Shown: positions 52,919 to 60,885 of the stretch, one piece after another | Numbering within the stretch: the first letter of the stretch is position 1 | Layout of the letters: every line of letters starts with the position of its first letter | From: Trebonia sp963822615 | Lineage (GTDB): Bacteria > Actinomycetota > Actinomycetes > Streptosporangiales > Streptosporangiaceae | DNA: 64,000 bases | Assembly (NCBI GenBank): GCA_963822615.1 | Contig: CAWGIM010000006.1 | Coordinates: 1,054,001 to 1,118,000, forward strand | Direction: 5' to 3' | Translations under genes and position numbers: made by a program | The notes under the pieces: model-generated | What the model was told of the DNA's origin: nothing | The model's database searches: none | The model's input: only the letters and a program-made list of their open reading frames with translations

Positions 52919-54244
52919 ATGACACACGGGCGGCGCCGGGTGGTTACGTTGCTGGCAGGGGGCGCCCTGATCGCCTCGGCATCCTGGGGCGCCGTAGCCG
53001 CCATCAGCAGCGGCGCCGCGGCGGCCACCATGTCGGGGATCAGCGAGTCCTGCCAGCCGCTGAAGACGGTCAGCGGGCCGGCCACCGCCTCGGCGAAGCC
53101 GACCGCCTCGGCCACGGCGTCAGCGACCGGGTCGGCGACCGCCACCTCCACGCCGACTCCCACCCCCACCCCCACCACGCCGACCCCGACGCCGACCACG
53201 CCCACGCCGACGGCCACCACCCCCACCCCGACTCCCACCCCGACCACGCCGACCCCGACGCCGACCACCCCCACGCCGACCCCCACCCCGACCACGCCCA
53301 CGCCGACCGCCACGACGCCCACGCCGACAGCGTCGGCTGGCACGTCGACCGCCAGCGCCTCGGCCGGCCGCGCCGCGCACCAGGATGCTGTCCTGGCGGC
53401 GTTCCGGGCGGCGGACACAACGCCGGCCAGCCTGTGCGTCGGGGTCGAGCCGCTGCAGGCGAGCAGCGGCCCGGGCCAGGCGGCTACCTGGGAGGTGGGG
53501 GCCTGGGCGCAGGGCGGATCGGTAGCCGCGGTCCGGATCTCGCTGCAGGCCACCGCGGGCGCGGGCACGCCTGCTTTCAGCTTCGGCTGCGGCAGCGGTA
53601 ACGGCACGTCAGCGTGCGACCTGGGTACCGTCGACGCGAGCTCCGGGCAACGGCTGTTCGAGGCAGAAGTCACCGTCCCGCTCACCGCGGCGGTGTCAGC
53701 GGTCAGCCTGACGGTGACCGGCAGCGCCACCAGCCTGTCGGCCAGCCCGGCCGCGTCCACCTCGGTTATCGTGCTGGCCTCGGGAGCCACGGCCACCGCC
53801 ACCGCCGGGACCAGCCCAGTCCCGCTGTCCAGTTTCTCCGCCTTCCCGACCCCCACGACGAGCGCCGGGGGCAACGCGGCCGGCCTGTTCCCGACGGTGA
53901 CTCCGGCCGCTACCGCGCAGGCGGTCAGGACACGTCCGGTCGCCAACGTAACCGCGCTGGCCGGCGGCTCCGGTATCGGCCCGGAGATCGCTGAGGGGGC
54001 AGGCCTGGCCGCCCTGGGCGTGGCCATGCTGCTCGCGATCACCCGGGTGTCGTTCCGCCGCCCGGCACCGCGGCACGCGGCAAGCTCCAGCGCCGTGGCG
54101 GCTCCGCCGGCAGCCCAGCCGGGCCGAGCCGCCAAGCCGGAGGCCGGCCGCAGGCGGCCGAGGCCCGAGCCGGAGGCCGGGCCAGCGGGGCCAGCGGGGC
54201 CAGCGGGGCCAGCCAATGAGGAAGCAGTCACCGAAGTGCAGTAA
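52919..54244 (+). CDS. Secreted Thr-Pro-repeat surface protein with C-terminal membrane anchor
   Basis: 441 residues. Signal peptide VVTLLAGGALIASASWGAVA, then about 70 residues of (T-P)n repeat (53147-53340), an extracellular globular part with CVGVEPLQASSG and FSFGCGSGNGTSACD (four Cys, likely disulfides), an Ala/Ser/Thr linker, a membrane helix near residue 355 (GLAALGVAMLLAITRV), and a basic Pro-rich cytosolic tail with GPA repeats. The T-P region is a plausible O-mannosylation target. Function unknown. Confidence 0.72.
   Translation: MTHGRRRVVTLLAGGALIASASWGAVAAISSGAAAATMSGISESCQPLKTVSGPATASAKPTASATASATGSATATSTPTPTPTPTTPTPTPTTPTPTATTPTPTPTPTTPTPTPTTPTPTPTPTTPTPTATTPTPTASAGTSTASASAGRAAHQDAVLAAFRAADTTPASLCVGVEPLQASSGPGQAATWEVGAWAQGGSVAAVRISLQATAGAGTPAFSFGCGSGNGTSACDLGTVDASSGQRLFEAEVTVPLTAAVSAVSLTVTGSATSLSASPAASTSVIVLASGATATATAGTSPVPLSSFSAFPTPTTSAGGNAAGLFPTVTPAATAQAVRTRPVANVTALAGGSGIGPEIAEGAGLAALGVAMLLAITRVSFRRPAPRHAASSSAVAAPPAAQPGRAAKPEAGRRRPRPEPEAGPAGPAGPAGPANEEAVTEVQ
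53147..53340. repeat. Thr-Pro coding microsatellite
   Basis: Imperfect tandem repeats of ACCCCGACGCC-type hexamers encode alternating Thr and Pro. Such tracts are prone to slippage, so the length probably varies between strains. Confidence 0.8.
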
Positions 54245-54279
54245 CTGGTTCGACGCGCACGGAATTCACCACTCGAGGA

Positions 54280-55074
54280 TTGGCGGACAACTTGCCCGGA
54301 TCATGGCGGGTCACCCGGCGGAAGCGGCAGCGGATCGCGGCGGCTTGCGCCGCCGCAGGCGCGGCTACCCTGCTGGCCTCGGTCGCACTGGCATTCACGG
54401 GAACGCTGGGCGGCCCCGCGCGGGCGGCCGGGTTGAGTTGCACCGCCTCCCCCAGCGGCAGTGCCTCCCCCAGCAGTACCGCCTCCCCCAGCGGTAGCGC
54501 GTCGGCGACGGCCTCGACCTCCAGCAGCGCGACCGCCACCGGCACGGCGACGGCCACCTTCATACCGCTGCCTTCTTGCAGCACCGCGCCCGTGGCCAGT
54601 TGCAGCCCCGCTCCCGCCACCACCAGCCCTTCTCCGTCTGCCACGGCCTCCGCCACCGGGACCGCGACGGCCACCGGGACGGCAACCGCCACCAGCACGC
54701 CGTCCGCCTCCGGGACAGCGTCCGCGACCAGCAGCGCGTCCGCCACCAGCACGGCGTCCGCCACCAGCACGCCGACGTCCTCCCCCTCGTGCTCCCCCTC
54801 CCCCGCCAGCAGCAGCCCGCAGGCCAGCTCCCCCACTCCGTCCCCGAGCGGGAGCGGCAGCCCCGAGCGGTCCGCGAGCCCGTTCCCGACCCCAGCCGCC
54901 AGCTTCACTAGCACCAGCGCCGGCTTCCCGGTGGGCGCGCCGGCCACCGGCGGGGGCAGCGGCCCGGGCGTCAACGGGGCGCTAGCCGCGGCCGGGGGCG
55001 CCGTCATGGCCGCGGGCGCGGCGCTCGTCGCGCGGGCCCGCTGGCGCCGGCGACGCACCGTCCGCGGCGCGTGA
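54280..55074 (+). CDS. Ser/Thr/Ala-rich surface protein, likely sortase substrate
   Basis: 264 residues; start uncertain (TTG 54280 is the earliest reasonable). Signal-like N-terminus (KRQRIAAACAAAGAATLLAS), a long Ser/Ala/Thr low-complexity stalk with CSPSPASSS-type cysteines, then PVGAPATGGGSGPG, a hydrophobic helix (AAAGGAVMAAGAALVA) and ARARWRRRR. The tripartite end (TG-containing motif, membrane helix, basic tail) is that of a cell-wall sorting signal, and a sortase gene follows with a 4-nt overlap of frames. Confidence 0.7.
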   Translation: MADNLPGSWRVTRRKRQRIAAACAAAGAATLLASVALAFTGTLGGPARAAGLSCTASPSGSASPSSTASPSGSASATASTSSSATATGTATATFIPLPSCSTAPVASCSPAPATTSPSPSATASATGTATATGTATATSTPSASGTASATSSASATSTASATSTPTSSPSCSPSPASSSPQASSPTPSPSGSGSPERSASPFPTPAASFTSTSAGFPVGAPATGGGSGPGVNGALAAAGGAVMAAGAALVARARWRRRRTVRGA

Positions 55075-55099
55075 GCCAGCGCGCCGGCCAGGTCGCCTT

Positions 55100-55826
55100 A
55101 TGCCGGCCGGGGAAGACGGGAGCGAGCCGACCGAGCCGGATAGCGCCAGCCGGACGAGCCGGACGAGCCGCCTACGGGCATCGACATACGCGTCCTCCTC
55201 GTCGCCGGGCTTGCCCTGGTGGCGGCGGGCGCCTTCGTCCTGGCGCACGCCCTGAGCTCCGGATCCGCCCGGCTGCCGCCGCCCGCCGCCCAGGACATCC
55301 CGTCCGGGGTCAGCACGAAGGTGCCGGCTGCCCCGACCCGGCCAGCATCGCGGCCCCGCTGGCGGCGTCAACGCCGATGACCATCGCGATACCCGCGATC
55401 AAGGTAGAAGGACCAGTGACCGACCTCGACCTGAACGCCGACGGGAGCGTCCAGGTGCCGCCGCTGAGCGACCACGACCTGGCCGGCTGGTACGACCGGT
55501 CGGCCATGCCGGGAGCCGAGGGCACGTCGGTCATCCTCGGGCACGTCGACGATTACGCGGGCCCGTCGATTTTCTTCAGCATCAAGAACCTGCGCCCAGG
55601 TGACGCCATCGACGTCGTCCGGGCCGACGGCGTGACGGCCGTGTTCACGGTCGACGGCGTGCAGAAGGCGGCCAAGACCAGCTTCCCGTCGAGCGCCGTC
55701 TACGGCAACGTCGCGTACCCCGCCCTGCGCCTGGTCACCTGCGGCGGCCGGTTCGACCCGAAAACCGGCGAGTACCTGGACAGCATCGTCGTCTACGCGC
55801 ACCTGGCCGGCATCACCGCGAAGTGA
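55100..55826 (+). pseudogene. Class F-like sortase, N-terminus frameshifted
   Basis: The catalytic domain (from about 55335) reads MTIAIPAIKVEGPVTDLDL, SVILGHVDDYAGPSIFF (catalytic His), YPALRLVTCGGRFD (catalytic Cys and Arg), as in sortases of the E/F group. The membrane anchor IDIRVLLVAGLALVAAGAFV lies in a different frame (55177-55260), and ATG 55100 in a third. Two frameshifts, near 55150-55175 and 55330-55340, must be bridged for a working protein. Either it is a pseudogene or the assembly has errors in this G/C run-rich stretch. Confidence 0.75.
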
Positions 55827-55840
55827 GCGGGGACCCGCTC
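55825..55840. terminator. Short hairpin between convergent genes
   Basis: GAGCGG and CCGCTC pair around GGAC, overlapping both stop codons of the sortase and GH26 genes. A weak bidirectional terminator is possible. Confidence 0.35.
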
Positions 55841-57521
55841 AGCCGCTGGTGCCGAAGGCGGCCTTGAAGGCCGCGGTCGCGTCCGGGGTAGAGCCGCTGG
55901 CGTCGTCCGGGATGTCCAGGGTCAGGGTCCCGCCGCCGTAGTTCCAGAAGATCACCGGGCCGGTAGCGTACGCCTTGATCCAGGCGGCCATCTGCGTCAT
56001 GAAGTAGCTGTCGTCCCCGCCTCCGCCGTCCTGGCTGGCGCTTTCCAGCCCCCATTCGGGCAGTCCGACCTGCTTGCCGTGGGCCCGGCCGAAGGCGGCC
56101 AGCCAGGTCAGCCCATAGCCCTCGAAGGTCTGCCCGCCGATGGCGGCGGGGGTGACCGCGGTCCAGCCGCCCGCGTTGACCCCGTTCAGCAGGTCGCTCC
56201 AGCGGCCGGCGTCAGTGGTGGCGGCGCCGATCCCGTCGTAGGCGTCGAGCGCGACCGCGTCGACGTAACCGTCCCCCGGGTAGAAGCTTTCCAGGCTCGC
56301 CCCGGGGCAGCTGGCGTTGCTGCTGTCGATGGGGTTCCAGATGAACTTGAAATTGGCCCCGGCCACGCCGCGCATGCTGGTCACGATGTTCTGGAAGGCG
56401 GGAACGAAATCGCTGGCCCAGCTCGACAGGCCCGTCCCGGCCGCGTTGCAGATGCCCCAGCCCATCCAGTCGGCGTTGAACTCCCAGCCGAGCCGGATGT
56501 AGGAGGAGCCGAACCCGGCCGCCACCAGCCGCTGGGCCAGGGACTGGTAATAGCCGTCGGCGCCGCCGGTCGCGACCAGGTTGTAATCCGCCACGTCGGT
56601 CGCGCACTGCGTCGACGGGGCCCCGCACGGCACCATCGGGACACCCCAGACCATCGTGAACGGGCTGCCGGCCCAGTTCGGAAGCTGCCACGGGTCATCG
56701 ATGTGCGCCCAGTCGGTGGCGTCAATGAAGTCCTGGGCGTATTTGACCGAGGTAGCGGAGCCAAGCCAGCTCGCGTCCGCCTCGATGCCGGCCGGGCTAG
56801 ACGTGCCGTCGTAGAAGCCAAGTCCGAGGGCATCCGCCTCCGGGGCGCCGGAGCTCGCCGAGGCAGCGGCCGGGGAGCTGACGGAGGTACCGGAACCAGT
56901 AGGAAAAGGCGCCGGGAAATTGTTAAGCGGCGGACTGGAATCAACCGGGAACGGAGCCACAGGGGTACTGGGCGCCGCCGCCGGGGTAACGGGAGTAACC
57001 GGGGAAGAGACAATCGTCGATGCACTGGGAACCGGTGCGGTAAAGGTAGCCGAAGTGGCTGCACTAGGGGCAGCGGAAACCGAGGGAGGGCCGGAAACGG
57101 AAGCAGGGGCGGAAACGGAAGCAGGGGCAGAAATCGGGAGCGACGGCGCGCCGGCCTGGCTCGCACCGATCGGGGCCGGGGCGGTAGCGCCGCCGATTGC
57201 CGTCGGGGCCGGCCGCGAGCCCAGGGCCAGGGGCGCGTGCGGGGGGTAGTAGTACCCGGTGGAATGACCGCCGGCCCGGAATCCGGCCTGGCCACTGCCC
57301 GGGCCGCCACCAGGACCGCCGCGGGCGGCCGGTACCTGGGTGGTCATCGCCTGCGGGTTGATGCGGTCGACCGCGGGCGCGGGGGCCGGGGGCTGGAGCA
57401 AGACCACCCAGGAAAGAACACCGACCCCCCCGGCGCCAAGCACGCCGAGCAGCGGGCGGTACCAGGCCACGCGACGAGGATTACCGGCAGCCGGCCGATC
57501 GCCTCGCGTGAAAGCGGACAT
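55839..57521 (-). CDS. Membrane-anchored GH26-like glycoside hydrolase
   Basis: About 560 residues from ATG 57521 (AAAGGT upstream). One N-terminal membrane helix (LLGVLGAGGVGVLSWVVLL), a 190-residue Pro/Ala/Ser linker, then a TIM-barrel: LGFYDGTSSPAGIEADASWL, YIRLGWEFNADWMGW (acid/base Glu near residue 347), FKFIWNPID, VDAVALDAYDG and GLPEWGLES (nucleophile Glu near 489). This is the GH26 pattern (beta-mannanases, related glucanases). It would act outside the membrane on mannan or an own envelope polysaccharide. Confidence 0.82.
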   Translation of the reverse strand: MSAFTRGDRPAAGNPRRVAWYRPLLGVLGAGGVGVLSWVVLLQPPAPAPAVDRINPQAMTTQVPAARGGPGGGPGSGQAGFRAGGHSTGYYYPPHAPLALGSRPAPTAIGGATAPAPIGASQAGAPSLPISAPASVSAPASVSGPPSVSAAPSAATSATFTAPVPSASTIVSSPVTPVTPAAAPSTPVAPFPVDSSPPLNNFPAPFPTGSGTSVSSPAAASASSGAPEADALGLGFYDGTSSPAGIEADASWLGSATSVKYAQDFIDATDWAHIDDPWQLPNWAGSPFTMVWGVPMVPCGAPSTQCATDVADYNLVATGGADGYYQSLAQRLVAAGFGSSYIRLGWEFNADWMGWGICNAAGTGLSSWASDFVPAFQNIVTSMRGVAGANFKFIWNPIDSSNASCPGASLESFYPGDGYVDAVALDAYDGIGAATTDAGRWSDLLNGVNAGGWTAVTPAAIGGQTFEGYGLTWLAAFGRAHGKQVGLPEWGLESASQDGGGGDDSYFMTQMAAWIKAYATGPVIFWNYGGGTLTLDIPDDASGSTPDATAAFKAAFGTSG

Positions 57522-57551
57522 TCGTACCTTTAGCGCGCCCAGCCTTAGCAC

Positions 57552-58031
57552 AAGACCCGTCCCAAGATTCAGCCGAACACTTGCAAATTAATCCGGAAGT
57601 ACAGGACGTAGCGGCGGCCTGGGCAATCATTCCGGCACATGATTCAAAGCACTCATATCGTATTGCATCGCGACCCAGCCCGCGGGCGGCCGCGGTAAGC
57701 AGTTCAGCAAGCCGGCGATTCCAGGCCGCGGGCAAGGCGGTCAGCCAGCTTGAGCGCGTCGGGCAGGCGGAACTCGCCCGCCAGCTGCCCGACCGCCCGC
57801 GCCGCGTCGCGTCGGCGACGGTCATCCCGGCCGCCGTGGCACGGCTGGCGGGACCGGGGTTGGCGGAGGCGGATGGGAGCCAGCCGCACCCGTTCGGAAT
57901 ACTGATCTTTATTTATCTGCCCAACGGGTGCGTGTTTTACCTGCTTACCCGCATTCCCGGGGGCGCGCGGGGGCGGCGGAAACAGCAAAAACTCGCGGGA
58001 CGGCGCGGGAACCGAACGTAGACTTGCCGCC
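57552..58031. other. Intergenic region without a confident gene
   Basis: Open frames exist on both strands, but none shows conserved motifs. On the minus strand RAVGQLAGEFRLPDALKLAD (about 57710-57800) looks protein-like and could be a gene remnant. The 57890-57950 part is AT-rich, suggesting promoters for the flanking genes. Confidence 0.4.
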
Positions 58032-58598
58032 ATGGACGACCCTTTCGCCGTCAGGGAATTGCGGATCAGGCAGCCGGCGAGGGTCATGCCGGGACGCGCG
58101 CGTTACGACATGTTCGACGCGGGGCGGAAGCTGATCGCGGTGGCAGTAGAGACCGAGCCGCGGACCAAGATGCAGATGATGGCCGACCTGGTGCCGCGCA
58201 CCCGGGTGATCGGGGTCAAGTCCGCGTCCGGCGAGCCGCTGCTCACCATGGTGAAGCGGGACGCCGACTGGATGGCCGACATCACCGACCCCGAGGGCCA
58301 GCCGGTCGGGTCGATCCAGATCGGCGAGACCCGCCGCCACTACACCCTGCTCGACGAGGCCGGCGCGGTCACCGGGCAGGTGGTGGGCGACCTGGCGGTG
58401 CGGCAGTTCGCCATCACCGGGCCGGACGGCGAGCGGTACGCCAGCCTGCGCAAGACCTGGGCCGGCCTGGGCAAGGAACTGCTCACTTCGTCCGACCACT
58501 ACACGGTCGTGTTCACCGGGCCGATGTCGCCGCAGGTCCGGATGCTGGTGGTGATGGTGCCGATCGTCCTCGACATGACCAGGCACGGACCGTACTGA
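58032..58598 (+). CDS. LURP-one/tubby-like (scramblase-related) protein
   Basis: 188 residues, ATG 58032. Beta-barrel repeat pattern: FAVRELRIRQPARVMPGRAR, YDMFDAGRKLIAVAVE, GSIQIGETRRHYTLLDEAGA and a C-terminal hydrophobic strand/helix (RMLVVMVPIVLDM). This is the LURP-one-related fold, common as a single gene in actinobacteria, possibly binding membrane phospholipid. No signal peptide. Biological role unclear. Confidence 0.75.
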   Translation: MDDPFAVRELRIRQPARVMPGRARYDMFDAGRKLIAVAVETEPRTKMQMMADLVPRTRVIGVKSASGEPLLTMVKRDADWMADITDPEGQPVGSIQIGETRRHYTLLDEAGAVTGQVVGDLAVRQFAITGPDGERYASLRKTWAGLGKELLTSSDHYTVVFTGPMSPQVRMLVVMVPIVLDMTRHGPY

Positions 58599-58601
58599 CC
58601 G

Positions 58602-58621
58602 GCCGGGTGCCCACGCCCGGC
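58602..58621. terminator. Short hairpin between convergent genes
   Basis: GCCGGG and CCCGGC pair around a loop of about 8 nt, between the LURP-one gene stop and the kinase stop. Weak bidirectional terminator candidate. Confidence 0.35.
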
Positions 58622-58623
58622 TG

Positions 58624-60570
58624 CTAGCTCGAGGCCGTGGGGGATGACGCCGAGGTCGGCGAGTCGGTCGGGGTCGCCGTGGGCGTTGTCGTCGCGGTCG
58701 CGGTCGCGGTGCTGGTCGGGGTGGTGCTCGTGGTCGTCGTCGGGGTCGCGGTCGCGGTGCTGGTCGGGGTGGTGCTCGTGGCCGAGGTCGGGGTGACGCT
58801 GGCGCTGGCGGTCGGTGTGGGCGTCAGGCTCTGGGTAGCGGCCGGCGACTGCGAGTAGACCGGCGCGGCGGGCGCCTGCGAGGCGGTGGCGGGGGCCGAC
58901 GGCTGGGTCGGGCTCTTGGACGGGGTGGCGGTGCCCGTTCTCGACGGTGCCCCGGTCTGGTCGCCCGCCAGCGACGTGCTGGGCGAAGGGTTGCCCTTGG
59001 CCTTGCCGGGCGAGTGCAGCAGCGCGACCGCTGCCACCACCGCGATGACGATGACCGCGGCGGCGGCCGCCAGCAGCGGCCAGCGCCGCCGGCCACGCCG
59101 GTCCGGCGGTACCTGCCCGGCCCCGGTGGGCGGGACGGGCGGGATGCCGCCGCTGGGCGTGCCGGCCCGCGGCAGGCCGCCGCTGCCGGGGCCGCCCGGC
59201 ACCGGGACGAGGGACGTCTCGGGGAGGAGGTACTCGGTGCGGGTGGCGCTGGCGGGCGGAGCGGCGGCCGGCGGAGTGGTCGCGGCCAGCTCGGTGGCGG
59301 GCGGGGTGGTCGCGGCCAGTGCGGTGGGCGGCGGCATGGTCGCGGCCAGCTCGGTGGGCGGCGGCATGGTGCTGGCCAGCTCGGTGGGCGGCGGGCTGCC
59401 GGCCGCCGCCCTGACGGCGGCCACGGCGGCCGCCGCCGCCAGGCCGACCGTGGCGGGCCTGGCCACGGCGGTGGCTGGTTCTGCTTCCTTGGCCGGCGCG
59501 GGTGCGGTAGCGGCAGCGGGCGCGGGCGCCTCAGCCGACGCTGGTGCCTCAGCCGACGCGGGGGCCTCGGCCGCCGGTGTTTCGGCCGCGGGTGCCTCGG
59601 CCGGCGCGGGTGCCTCGGCGGGCGCGGGCGTCTCGGCAGGCACCGCGTCGACCGGGGCGGAGTCGGGCTCGCGCAGGGCCGGCGGCAGCGGGGTCTTCAC
59701 GGTCGGGTTGTACCGGCTGATCCCCTCCGCGATCGGCTGCGGCAGCCAGTCGTCGGTGATCACGACGACGTCGTCGCTGAGTTGGTCGAGCAGGTCGCCC
59801 GGGGTGGGACGGTCGGCCGGGTCCTTGGCCAGGCACTGCTCGACCAGCGGGCGCAGCCGGTCGGGCAGCTCGCTCAGGTTGGCGTCTTCCTTGACCACCC
59901 GGTAGAGCAGGGCCGGGGTCGGGCCAGCGCCGAACGGGCCGGCCCCGGTCGCCGCGTAGGCCAGCACCGCGCCCAGGCTGAACACGTCGGTCGGCTGGCC
60001 GACCTGCTCCCCCATCGCCTGCTCGGGCGACATGAACCCGGGCGAGCCGAGCACCATGCCGGTGGTGGTCATCATCGACCGCTCGAGCGCCCGGGAGATG
60101 CCGAAGTCGATCACTCGCGGGCCGTCGGCCGCCAGCAGCACGTTGGACGGCTTCATGTCCCGGTGCACCAGCCCGGCCCGGTGGATCGCCTGCAGCGCCT
60201 CGGCCAGGCCGGCCGCCAGCGCTAGCACCGTCTTAACCGGCAGCGGCCCGTTGTCCTCGACCGCGTCGGTCAGCGAGGGACCGGGCACGTAGACGGTCGC
60301 CATCCAGGGCAGCTCGGCCTCGGCGTCGGCGTCGACCACGGCGGCGGTGTAGATGCCGCTGACGCCGCGCGCGGCCGCGATCTCGCCGGCGAACCGGGCG
60401 CGGAAGCCGCGCTCTTCGGCCAGCTCGGGGCGGATCAGCTTGATCGCGACGAGCCGGCCGCCGGGCGACTTGGCCAGGTACACCTGGCCCATGCCGCCCG
60501 CCCCGAGCCGCCGCAGCAGCTTGTAGGGCCCGACCGAAACCGGGTCACCCGCCTTCAGGTCCTTGATCAT
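58624..60570 (-). CDS. PknB-type transmembrane Ser/Thr protein kinase
   Basis: 648 residues. Kinase domain 1-270: glycine loop GAGGMGQVYLA, K44 in VAIK, HRDMKPSN (136-143), DFG (155-157), GSPGFMSPEQ. A juxtamembrane segment of 180 residues is rich in Ala/Pro/Glu and holds repeats of TELAAT(M/T)PP. One membrane helix (AAAAAVIVIAVVAAVALL) leads to an extracellular Thr/Ser/Pro tail with TSTTPTSTATA repeats and no PASTA domain. It probably senses an envelope signal or is glycosylated. Upstream neighbour is the divergent SLOG-SLATT gene. Confidence 0.93.
   Translation of the reverse strand: MIKDLKAGDPVSVGPYKLLRRLGAGGMGQVYLAKSPGGRLVAIKLIRPELAEERGFRARFAGEIAAARGVSGIYTAAVVDADAEAELPWMATVYVPGPSLTDAVEDNGPLPVKTVLALAAGLAEALQAIHRAGLVHRDMKPSNVLLAADGPRVIDFGISRALERSMMTTTGMVLGSPGFMSPEQAMGEQVGQPTDVFSLGAVLAYAATGAGPFGAGPTPALLYRVVKEDANLSELPDRLRPLVEQCLAKDPADRPTPGDLLDQLSDDVVVITDDWLPQPIAEGISRYNPTVKTPLPPALREPDSAPVDAVPAETPAPAEAPAPAEAPAAETPAAEAPASAEAPASAEAPAPAAATAPAPAKEAEPATAVARPATVGLAAAAAVAAVRAAAGSPPPTELASTMPPPTELAATMPPPTALAATTPPATELAATTPPAAAPPASATRTEYLLPETSLVPVPGGPGSGGLPRAGTPSGGIPPVPPTGAGQVPPDRRGRRRWPLLAAAAAVIVIAVVAAVALLHSPGKAKGNPSPSTSLAGDQTGAPSRTGTATPSKSPTQPSAPATASQAPAAPVYSQSPAATQSLTPTPTASASVTPTSATSTTPTSTATATPTTTTSTTPTSTATATATTTPTATPTDSPTSASSPTASS
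58696..58781. repeat. 48-bp-period repeat in the kinase tail
   Basis: A 38-bp sequence at 58696-58733 recurs exactly at 58744-58781. It encodes the TSTTPTSTATATP tail unit. Length variation by recombination is likely. Confidence 0.75.
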
Positions 60571-60885
60571 GGCCTGCCCCCGGACCGCGGGTTCCCCGTT
60601 TGCACTGCGCTGCCCACGTAAGCTCCCCGCCAGCCCGAAAAACGTTATGTGTGGCTATCAGCGTAGGCCCCCGCCGGATTCCTGGCCAGACCGGGGATAT
60701 TCCTTGCGGAACGGTTAGTCGTTCGTTATCGCCCCGGTAAGCAGGCCGTTTCCCCGGTGAACGGATGAGCCACCCGGCCGCGCGCGGCCGTGAAGCATAA
60801 TGTCGTTTCCTGATCATGCAGGTGAAGCCAGCTAAGGGAGGACAAAAGGGGAGACGAGAAAACAGCGCTATGGGACGATCCGAGG
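60571..60885. other. Divergent promoter region of kinase and SLOG-SLATT genes
   Basis: No gene. Contains AT-richer stretches near 60640-60660 and 60795-60860 that could hold the two promoters. No palindromic operator was evident. Confidence 0.4.

Noticed and set aside
53147..53340. Possible CRISPR-like tandem repeat
   Set aside because: The repeats are hexamer-scale, have no spacers and encode Thr-Pro in frame inside a secreted protein. No cas genes are in the window.
57581..58021. Small plus-strand gene between GH26 and the LURP-one gene
   Set aside because: The frame has no ribosome-binding site, no recognisable motif and shifting composition along its length; it also covers the probable promoters of both neighbours.
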